Origin: an uncultured Collinsella sp. | Lineage (GTDB): Bacteria > Actinomycetota > Coriobacteriia > Coriobacteriales > Coriobacteriaceae | Direction of reading: 5' to 3' | DNA length: 19,792 nt | Assembly: GCA_902494945.1 (NCBI GenBank) | Contig: CABUVF010000018.1 | Coordinates: 1-19,792 of the forward strand | Part shown: positions 7,538-19,792 of the stretch, piece after piece | How positions within the stretch are numbered: position 1 is the first letter of the stretch | How the letters are laid out: each line of letters begins with the position of its first letter | Position numbers and translations under genes: made by a program | Notes under the pieces: generated by a model | The model's input: the letters and a program-made list of their open reading frames with translations, nothing else | The model's database searches: none | Told to the model about the DNA's origin: nothing

Positions 7538-7605
7538 GCGGCGGCAACGCCGCACCCCTGGCGCATTCGCGCCGTGTTTTAACTGATCTCCGTGCATCCG
7601 CACGG
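7538..7605 (+). promoter_or_regulatory. Three hairpins between rplJ and rplL
   Basis: GCGGCG-GCAA-CGCCGC (7538-7553) has a GNRA-type tetraloop. GGCGC-ATTC-GCGCC (7560-7573) is followed by GTGTTTT, like a weak terminator. CCGTGC-ATCC-GCACGG (7590-7605) ends six bases before the rplL ribosome site. Together they could stabilise or process the message, or tune the L12:L10 ratio. Confidence 0.6.
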
Positions 7606-7624
7606 AAACCGAAAGGACTTAGAA

Positions 7625-8002
7625 ATGGCTAAGCTTACCACCGATGAGATCATCGATGCTCTTAAGGAAATGACCCTTCTCGAGGCTTCCGAGCTCGTTA
7701 AGGCTATCGAGGACACCTTCGGCGTTTCCGCCGCTGCTCCTGCCGCTGTTGTCGCCGCTCCCGCTGCTGGCGCTGCTGAGGCCGAGGAGAAGACCGAGTT
7801 TGACGTCGTGCTCGAGGGCTTCGGCGACAACAAGATCCAGGTCATCAAGGCCGTCCGTGAGCTCACCAACCTTGGCCTGAAGGAGGCCAAGGAGGTCGTC
7901 GAGGGCGCTCCCAAGGCTGTTCTCGAGGGTGCCAAGAAGGAGGACGCCGAGGCTGCCAAGGAGAAGCTCGAGGCTGCTGGCGCTGCTGTCACCCTCAAGT
8001 AA
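7625..8002 (+). CDS. rplL: 50S ribosomal protein L7/L12
   Basis: L7/L12 is the multicopy stalk protein that contacts EF-Tu, EF-G and other factors. The 125 residues show the three usual parts: an N-terminal dimerisation region (MAKLTTDEIIDALKEMTLLE), an Ala-rich hinge (about residues 36-55), and the factor-binding C-terminal domain (KTEFDVVLEGFGDNKIQVIK, then GLKEAKEVVEGAPK). The ATG at 7625 is chosen because GAAAGGAC lies seven bases upstream; an in-frame ATG at 7592 falls in the hairpin region and would add a non-family N-terminus. The gene is cotranscribed with rplJ and closed by a strong terminator 28 bases after its stop. Codon choice is highly biased (AAG, GAG, GCT, GTC), as expected for a highly expressed gene. 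Confidence 0.98.
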   Translation: MAKLTTDEIIDALKEMTLLEASELVKAIEDTFGVSAAAPAAVVAAPAAGAAEAEEKTEFDVVLEGFGDNKIQVIKAVRELTNLGLKEAKEVVEGAPKAVLEGAKKEDAEAAKEKLEAAGAAVTLK

Positions 8003-8029
8003 TCAGGCTTTCTCGCCAGATTTCTTTGC

Positions 8030-8063
8030 AGACGGGGTTCGCATTGCGAGCCCCGTCTTTTTT
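8030..8063 (+). terminator. Intrinsic terminator of rplJ-rplL
   Basis: A 13-bp stem (8030-8042 with 8046-8058, one G-T pair), a three-base loop ATT, then TTTTTT, G and TTTTT. It cleanly separates the stalk operon from galU. Confidence 0.92.
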
Positions 8064-8141
8064 GTTTTTCGGTCCCTCGGCATCGGTTGCTCAAACTGCC
8101 ATGTTCTGTGATTTGCGTCGTATCGGGTGCCCTGCCGTTGG

Positions 8142-8175
8142 GCAATAAAATTGCACCATTCGAGCAATAATTTGC
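8142..8175. promoter_or_regulatory. Paired palindromes upstream of galU, possible operator
   Basis: GCAAT-AAA-ATTGC (8142-8154) and GCAA-TAAT-TTGC (8164-8175) are two similar AT-centred palindromes. Their centres are about 21-22 bp apart, near two helical turns, and they end 18 bases before the galU -35. The arrangement suits a cooperative DNA-binding regulator, but no regulator is identified. Confidence 0.35.
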
Positions 8176-8192
8176 GTTGACCTGCTGAAGAA

Positions 8193-8220
8193 TTGTCTCT
8201 GCCTTGTAGCGACATATAGT
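8193..8220 (+). promoter_or_regulatory. Promoter of galU
   Basis: TTGTCT (8193-8198), a 16-base spacer and TATAGT (8215-8220). The predicted leader of about 90 bases contains two hairpins (8257-8273 and 8281-8294). A TTGACC at 8177-8182 has no good -10 at the right distance. Confidence 0.55.
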
Positions 8221-8316
8221 TCCAGCGGTAAGATGCTTGGGTATCGCAATTTGGTCTGCGGCTGTGTGCCGCACGCATGGGGCGCTTTTGCGCCTGCGAA
8301 AGGATCTTTGAATAAC

Positions 8317-9225
8317 ATGAAGGCAATCATCCCCGCCGCCGGTCTTGGCACGCGTTTTCTGCCTGGCACCAAGTGCACGCCCAAAGAGATGCTGCCGGTG
8401 CTCGACAAGCCCGTCATTCAGTACGTCGTCGAGGAGGCGCTCGAGCCCGAGGAGGTCGACGATGCCATCATCGTTACTTCTCCCGGTAAGCCCGAGCTAC
8501 TGAACTACTTCCAGCCCGACCGTTCGCTCGAGAACCTGCTGCGCGAGCGCGGCAAGAACGCCTATGCCGATGCTGTCGCCCACGCTGGCGGTATGCCGGT
8601 CGACTTCCGTTATCAGTACGAGCCCAAGGGCCTCGGCCATGCTATTCGCTCTGCTGCCGACGCCGTGGCAGGGGAGAACTTCCTGGTTCTTCTGGGCGAC
8701 TACGTTGTGCCTAACCGCGATATCTGCGACAAGATGCTCGCCGTTTCCAAGGAGCACGGTGGCGCTTCGGTTATCGCCGTCGCTGCTTGCTCGCCCGAGG
8801 AAGTCATCCGCTACGGCGTTATCGCCGGCGAGCGCGTCGGTTCGCTCGAGGGCGCCGAGGACGTTGCCGATGCCGAGCCGGGCGCTGTTTGGCGTATCGG
8901 CGGTCTGGTTGAGAAGCCCGCTCCCGAGGCTGCTCCGTCCAACCTGTACATCGTCGGTCGCTACCTGCTGAGCCCGCTGGTCATGGACCTGCTGGCAGAT
9001 CAGCAGGCCGGCAAGGGCGGCGAGATCCAGCTCACCGACGCCATGGCCCGTTCGCTCGACCGCGAGGCCATGTATGCCGTCGTCATCGACCCGCTGTCGG
9101 GCTACGACACCGGCACTCCCTCTGGTTGGATGGCCACTAACGCCCTCATGGCTGCAAACGACCCCCGCTTTGCCGATGCCTTCTGGGACGCCATCGACGA
9201 GCGCGGCGGATTGATGCGCAAGTAA
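8317..9225 (+). CDS. galU: UTP-glucose-1-phosphate uridylyltransferase
   Basis: This enzyme makes UDP-glucose from UTP and glucose-1-phosphate, feeding cell-surface glycan and galactose metabolism; cytoplasmic. The 302 residues are the family's usual length. Seen: the nucleotide-binding AAGLGTRFLPGTK at 7-19, PKEMLPVLDKPVIQY just after, EPKGLGHAI at 102-110, the metal-site Asp128 in LLGDYVV, VEKP at 198-201 with the conserved Lys200, and GKGGEIQLTDA near the end. The ATG at 8317 is used; AAAGGA at 8299-8304 is rather far upstream, and an in-frame TTG at 8308 is too close to it. It has its own promoter and terminator and so is a single-gene unit between the stalk operon and rpoBC. Confidence 0.95.
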   Translation: MKAIIPAAGLGTRFLPGTKCTPKEMLPVLDKPVIQYVVEEALEPEEVDDAIIVTSPGKPELLNYFQPDRSLENLLRERGKNAYADAVAHAGGMPVDFRYQYEPKGLGHAIRSAADAVAGENFLVLLGDYVVPNRDICDKMLAVSKEHGGASVIAVAACSPEEVIRYGVIAGERVGSLEGAEDVADAEPGAVWRIGGLVEKPAPEAAPSNLYIVGRYLLSPLVMDLLADQQAGKGGEIQLTDAMARSLDREAMYAVVIDPLSGYDTGTPSGWMATNALMAANDPRFADAFWDAIDERGGLMRK

Positions 9226-9245
9226 GCCTTCGGGCACCGACATTT

Positions 9246-9278
9246 ACGGGCGTGGACCTCGGTTCGCGCCCGTTTTTT
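9246..9278 (+). terminator. Intrinsic terminator of galU
   Basis: ACGGGCG (9246-9252) pairs with CGCCCGT (9267-9273), followed by a T-run to 9278. It starts 20 bases after the galU stop. Confidence 0.88.
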
Positions 9279-9302
9279 ATAAGAGCTGCGATTGCCGGCT
9301 CT

Positions 9303-9335
9303 CTGTTCACAGAAAATATATGAACAGATGTTCGA
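9303..9335. promoter_or_regulatory. Candidate LexA/SOS-type box and linked inverted repeat
   Basis: GAAC-AGAT-GTTC (9322-9333), followed by GA, matches the GAAC-N4-GTTC core of Gram-positive and actinobacterial LexA boxes. Its left half is also the right arm of a second repeat, CTGTTCA (9303-9309) with TGAACAG (9321-9327). A possible promoter, TTGCCG (9292-9297) with AATATA (9315-9320), lies immediately before it. No dedicated target gene is evident apart from rpoB downstream. Confidence 0.4.
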
Positions 9336-9411
9336 TACACATACATCTACCTGCGTGTTTTCTGTCGAAAAACTTTGCTACTCCAAAAACTCAATCGCGT
9401 CAAGGCTTTTC

Positions 9412-9439
9412 TTGCCCAACGGTCGGTACCTGATAAACT
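9412..9439 (+). promoter_or_regulatory. Promoter of rpoB-rpoC
   Basis: TTGCCC (9412-9417), 16 bases, TAAACT (9434-9439). The leader of about 67 bases holds a small hairpin, TGGCGA/TCGCCA (9456-9476), then the ribosome site AAGGAGG at 9498-9504. Confidence 0.6.
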
Positions 9440-9512
9440 ATTAGGTTGCGATAACTGGCGAAGCCATGCCTCGCCAACCCACCGAGCATTTCCGTGAAGG
9501 AGGAAAAACCTG

Positions 9513-13004
<3,492 letters not shown>

Positions 13005-13010
13005 TTGACT

Positions 13011-17489
<4,479 letters not shown>

Positions 17490-17495
17490 CTAGTT

Positions 17496-17517
17496 CCGCC
17501 GTTCTAGCGAACGGCGG
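17496..17517 (+). other. Stable hairpin just after rpoC
   Basis: CCGCCGTTC (17496-17504), loop TAGC, GAACGGCGG (17509-17517): a perfect 9-bp stem seven bases after the stop. No T-run follows, so it may protect or process the 3' end rather than terminate. Confidence 0.6.
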
Positions 17518-17533
17518 CAACCTCCGTCGCTGC

Positions 17534-17633
17534 GCGGCCCCCAGAGCTACAATCTGTCATTCAAAAGGCAGGGCATGACCAAAAGGTCAATGCCCTGCCT
17601 TTTTCATGCCACCTTGTACGCTCTGGGGGCCGC
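17534..17633. repeat. Nested palindrome enclosing the rpoBC terminator
   Basis: Perfect 14-base arms, GCGGCCCCCAGAGC (17534-17547) and its complement (17620-17633), extend inward through TACAA/TTGTA with one bulge. The terminator hairpin sits in the middle. The concentric design resembles the element at 6556-6759, though the sequences differ. Confidence 0.85.
17563..17604 (+). terminator. Intrinsic terminator of rpoB-rpoC
   Basis: Arms at 17563-17580 and 17585-17604 form a stem of about 15 bp with one bulge and an AAAA loop, ending in TTTTT. A-runs before and T-runs after make it possibly bidirectional. Confidence 0.92.
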
Positions 17634-17722
17634 TCGCTTGCGTATGCTCAACTTGTTGCGTTCCGTTGATCCCTTGCCAAAAAGGGACGGATTAATTCTG
17701 GTAGGTTTTTCCTGCTTGGATT

Positions 17723-17749
17723 TGAAACATTTCACTCGGTCAAAGCGTA
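17723..17749 (+). promoter_or_regulatory. ECF-type promoter of the sigma factor gene
   Basis: TGAAAC (17723-17728), 17 bases, CGTA (17746-17749), very like the TGAAAC/CGTA promoters recognised by SigW-type ECF sigma factors. It lies 50 bases before the sigma start codon, which suggests autoregulation. In the rest of 17634-17799 I see no gene. Confidence 0.6.
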
Positions 17750-17799
17750 TCTATGGTGAGGGCCTCATCGAGAACCATTACCGTCACCGGGAGGTGATT

Positions 17800-18318
17800 A
17801 TGGAAGAACAAGCATTTAGACAAGCGGTCGAAGATCACCGGGATGTTGTGTTTCGAATCGCATTGACGTATCTGCGCGATCACGCCGATGCCGACGATGT
17901 TGCACAAGACGTCTTTCTTAAGTTGCTCAAAAGCGATGGAAACTTTGAAAGTTGGGAGCATCTTCGCCGCTGGCTTATCCGGGTCACGATCAATGAATGC
18001 AAATCTCTCTTTCGAAAGCCGTGGAGACGCGTGGAGGATATTGAAAGTCTGGCCGATTCGCTTTCGACGGCGCAGGAGGAGACCAAGGCGGTCCTGTCAG
18101 ACGTTATGCGACTTCCGGAGCGATTCCGTGTTCCCATCGTGCTCTATTACTATCTGGGCTTCTCGACTTCAGAGATTGCCGAGTTGCTGCATGTGCCAGC
18201 CGCGACCGTTCGAACGCGTTTAGCTCGTGGTCGATCGAAGCTCAAATTCATCCTAGAGGAGGGCGACCGTGAAATCCAATCAAATCAAGCAGGCCTTCGA
18301 GTCCATCCAAGCCGATAG
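17800..18318 (+). CDS. ECF-family RNA polymerase sigma factor
   Basis: A 172-residue two-domain sigma factor that directs RNA polymerase to a stress or envelope regulon. Region 2 is at about 8-45: AVEDHRDVVFRIALTYL, then DADDVAQDVFLKLLK, the core-binding and -10 reading segment. Region 4 is at about 105-155: LPERFRVPIVLYYY, then GFSTSEIAELLHVPAATVR with the helix-turn-helix, ending in RGRSKLKFILEEG. There are no regions 1 or 3. ATG at 17800 has GGGAGGTG four bases upstream; the frame is open further back, but that stretch is the terminator and intergenic DNA. The last 50 bases overlap the next gene, a typical sigma/anti-sigma coupling. An ECF-like promoter lies upstream. The codon mix (CGA, AAA, TTT) is less biased than in rpoBC, as expected for low expression or perhaps later acquisition. 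Confidence 0.93.
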   Translation: MEEQAFRQAVEDHRDVVFRIALTYLRDHADADDVAQDVFLKLLKSDGNFESWEHLRRWLIRVTINECKSLFRKPWRRVEDIESLADSLSTAQEETKAVLSDVMRLPERFRVPIVLYYYLGFSTSEIAELLHVPAATVRTRLARGRSKLKFILEEGDREIQSNQAGLRVHPSR

Positions 18319-19345
18319 CGATCTTGCCGACCGTGTTATTGATGCTGCTGCGGGTGAGCCGCTTCATCGAAAGGGTCACGCGAGGCCTCTGTATGTTGCC
18401 GTAATCGGATGTCTTGCCGGAGTGCTGACGACCGGAGGGGTCGCCTACGCTGTTGTCAATTCCAGTTATTTTGCCTCTGCCTGGGGAAACCATGGCAACG
18501 GAGAGTCCGTTACCTGGACAAATGGCGGCTCGTCGGGGACGAAATATACCTACACCAGAGAGTTTGGTGATGGTATCGCGCCCCAAAGCCTGGAGGGTGC
18601 AGCCCAGAAGGTCAATCTGTCCGTCGAGGGCAACGGCTATACGCTCGACATTCATGAGATGGCAATCGACGAGAACGGTTGCGGTGCTGTGACGTTTACA
18701 TTGTCCAATCCGAATGGCGTTAACTACTACAAGCCGGCGGCAGAGCTTGGCGAACTTGTTCTCTATGGTGAAGAAGAAGGGGGCGTCAGTACACCCAGCA
18801 TGAACTTCGGCGAGGAATGGGCTGATACACGCTGCACCATTGATAAAGACACATCAAGCGACACGGTCATTAACGGCACGATGTACTTTGCATCTTGGAA
18901 TCGCGATCGAGATTTACGACATGCGGTCACCTGGAATATCAGTTGGACAGAGGGCAAAGGTGAGGATGCGAAGGTGATCGAGGTATCGACGCCAGAGTTT
19001 AACGTCGGAGCGCACGTCGATACAAAGGAGCTCCGCTCCGACGACTCGCCTCTCGAGATTAGCCCGTTTTCCATCCAGACGCACATCGACGATCTGGGCT
19101 ATGAAGCAGTTGATCATAAACTGACCGTCACCTACAAGGATGGGTCAGAGCAGATTATCGAAGATGACGACGCAGGGGCGTACAATTTCTATGTTTCGAT
19201 GGCACGCAATAGCGGAGAGAACATTTGGGTGCCAACGAAGTTGATTGATGTCGATCAAGTGGTCTCGGTAACCCTCGAGGGCGCGAGGTACACATCAACG
19301 GGGGAGACCGAAACGAAAGTACCCTTTACCATCGTCTATTCGTAA
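18269..19345 (+). CDS. Single-pass membrane protein, probable anti-sigma or sensor partner
   Basis: A 358-residue protein with a short cytoplasmic N-terminus (1-40), one membrane helix at about 41-63 (LYVAVIGCLAGVLTTGGVAY) and a large external part of about 295 residues. The external part is rich in beta-strand-like, Thr/Ser/Asp-rich sequence and ends in a strand-like VPFTIVYS. This topology, and the 50-base overlap with the ECF sigma gene, suggest that the N-terminus holds the sigma factor until an outside signal is sensed. The layout recalls DUF4179-type proteins found next to ECF sigma genes in Firmicutes, but I cannot confirm the family, and no zinc-binding anti-sigma motif (HxxxCxxC) is present. 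GTG at 18269 has GAGGAGGG five bases upstream. The outer domain has only two Cys residues, about 45 apart. Ends at a clear terminator. Confidence 0.85.
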   Translation: MKSNQIKQAFESIQADSDLADRVIDAAAGEPLHRKGHARPLYVAVIGCLAGVLTTGGVAYAVVNSSYFASAWGNHGNGESVTWTNGGSSGTKYTYTREFGDGIAPQSLEGAAQKVNLSVEGNGYTLDIHEMAIDENGCGAVTFTLSNPNGVNYYKPAAELGELVLYGEEEGGVSTPSMNFGEEWADTRCTIDKDTSSDTVINGTMYFASWNRDRDLRHAVTWNISWTEGKGEDAKVIEVSTPEFNVGAHVDTKELRSDDSPLEISPFSIQTHIDDLGYEAVDHKLTVTYKDGSEQIIEDDDAGAYNFYVSMARNSGENIWVPTKLIDVDQVVSVTLEGARYTSTGETETKVPFTIVYS

Positions 19346-19350
19346 GGTCT

Positions 19351-19383
19351 AGGCCGCTTCCCAAGAGGGGAAGCGGCCTTTTT
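19351..19383 (+). terminator. Intrinsic terminator of the sigma/membrane-protein operon
   Basis: AGGCCGCTTCCC (19351-19362), loop AAGA, then GGGGAAGCGGCCT, and a T-run to 19383. It starts six bases after the stop codon. Confidence 0.93.
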
Positions 19384-19424
19384 AGCGTTAAATGGGCGGT
19401 TATTTTGAGCGATATTCGTCTAAA

Positions 19425-19555
19425 TTTCGGAAGTATGCGGCAAAATCTTGATGGGTCGACCACACCGCATATGCTCAAGCGTTCTACCTGCGGGTTTGTT
19501 ATCGCAAAACCCCGGTGTGCTCGGTAAGTTCAAAATTTGCCGCATACTTCCGAAA
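19425..19555. repeat. Large inverted repeat with internal hairpins
   Basis: Perfect 20-base arms: 19425-19444, and its complement at 19536-19555. Inside, CACACCG (19461-19467) pairs with CGGTGTG (19513-19519), and GGGTTT (19492-19497) with AAACCC (19507-19512). No plausible gene lies inside. It could be a mobile repeat or a structured RNA. Confidence 0.8.
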
Positions 19556-19613
19556 ACGTCGCCGATTTTCCTATGACAGGTGAGAGCAGATCACCGCTGG
19601 AACGCGACGTTTT
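19553..19613. repeat. Second inverted repeat overlapping the first
   Basis: AAAACGTCGC (19553-19562) pairs with GCGACGTTTT (19604-19613), with an inner GGTGA/TCACC stem (19579-19583, 19591-19595). Its left arm shares three bases with the preceding repeat's right arm, so the two ends compete. Confidence 0.7.
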
Positions 19614-19666
19614 CCCAGATAAACTGACCAAAAAAGCCTGTCCCCTTTTTGGCAGGTAACGTTGCC

Positions 19667-19682
19667 CCGACGAGCACGTCGG
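19667..19682. other. Short perfect hairpin
   Basis: CCGACG-AGCA-CGTCGG. It sits between an A/T-run hairpin (CCAAAAA at 19628-19634 with TTTTTGG at 19646-19652) and a run of C/G-rich bases. No T-run follows. Part of the repeat-rich gene-free end. Confidence 0.5.
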
Positions 19683-19700
19683 ATCCCCGGCCCGGGCGGC

Positions 19701-19792
19701 CCGCTGTTTAAGTTTGTCGCGAGTTCCGCACGCAAAGGAAAGCACTTAATGTGCTTTCCGTCTTGCGCAGGACTGTAGAGCAGCAAACTAAA
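19701..19792. repeat. Second copy of the palindromic-element core (runs to window end)
   Basis: Shares TTCCGCACG, AGCACTTAATGTGCT and CAGGAC, in the same order and near-equal spacing, with 6629-6680. The central stem is GGAAAGCAC (19737-19745), TTAAT, GTGCTTTCC (19751-19759). The outer arms are TTTAAGTTTG (19707-19716) and CAAACTAAA (19784-19792), with one bulge. It may continue past the window. Confidence 0.8.

Noticed and set aside
9328..9444. A 38-codon plus-strand frame starting inside the LexA-like box
   Set aside because: No ribosome site, crosses the rpoB promoter, and no recognisable features.
17575..17799. N-terminal extension of the sigma factor from an upstream ATG
   Set aside because: The extension starts inside the rpoBC terminator and has no sigma-like sequence; the ATG at 17800 has an excellent ribosome site and family-typical length.
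19530..19786. Two 71-codon minus-strand frames at the window end
   Set aside because: They run through several hairpins, share no family features and lack ribosome sites.
19425..19792. Possible CRISPR array or integron attC sites in the repeat-rich end
   Set aside because: Repeats are inverted pairs, not regularly spaced direct repeats, and there is no integrase, cas gene or attC core site pattern.

Overview
The window reads as chromosomal DNA of a GC-rich Gram-positive of the class Coriobacteriia, most likely Collinsella or a close relative. The RNA polymerase beta and beta' proteins are actinobacterial throughout but carry lineage-specific changes, and an L10 leader precedes rplJ. The genus call is an inference from protein and repeat style, not a database result.

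Layout. 1-6496 is a metabolic segment. It holds the 3' part of feoB (ferrous iron permease), a SotB-type sugar-efflux MFS transporter, a cytoplasmic GH13 glucosidase tightly followed by a family-6 hypoxanthine/uracil DNA glycosylase, a convergent unknown gene, and a class I PLP aminotransferase whose last third has a different codon style. 6497-7000 has no gene. It contains a ~200 bp nested palindrome with 35-bp perfect inner arms, then a TTGACC/CATAAT promoter whose -35 overlaps the palindrome, then an L10 leader with its attenuator. 7001-8002 is rplJ-rplL, with three hairpins between the genes. 8003-9225 is a strong terminator, an independent promoter and galU. 9226-17489 is a terminator, a possible LexA-type box, a promoter and rpoB-rpoC. 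17490-17799 holds a hairpin and a second nested palindrome wrapped round the rpoC terminator, then an ECF-type promoter. 17800-19345 is an ECF sigma factor overlapping a single-pass membrane protein that is probably its anti-sigma or sensor. 19346-19792 has no gene: a clean terminator, then a run of inverted repeats ending in an element related to the core of the 6556-6759 palindrome.

How it fits together. The centre is the transcription and translation core: ribosomal stalk proteins, then RNA polymerase beta/beta', with UTP-glucose-1-phosphate uridylyltransferase between them. Both ends of this core are bounded by large palindromic repeats. The sigma/membrane-protein pair is a self-contained envelope-signal module, with a TGAAAC/CGTA promoter that suggests autoregulation.

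Most notable. First, beta' extends over 200 residues beyond its usual end, and residues 1342-1399 align without gaps to the C-terminal domain of the RNA polymerase alpha subunit, keeping most of its DNA-contact positions. Second, beta has a replaced and lengthened fork-loop 2 just after the rifampicin region. Third, a dispersed hairpin element occurs twice, with compensatory base changes in its stem. Together these suggest a polymerase with altered promoter or downstream-DNA contacts, in a genome with an active family of palindromic repeats.
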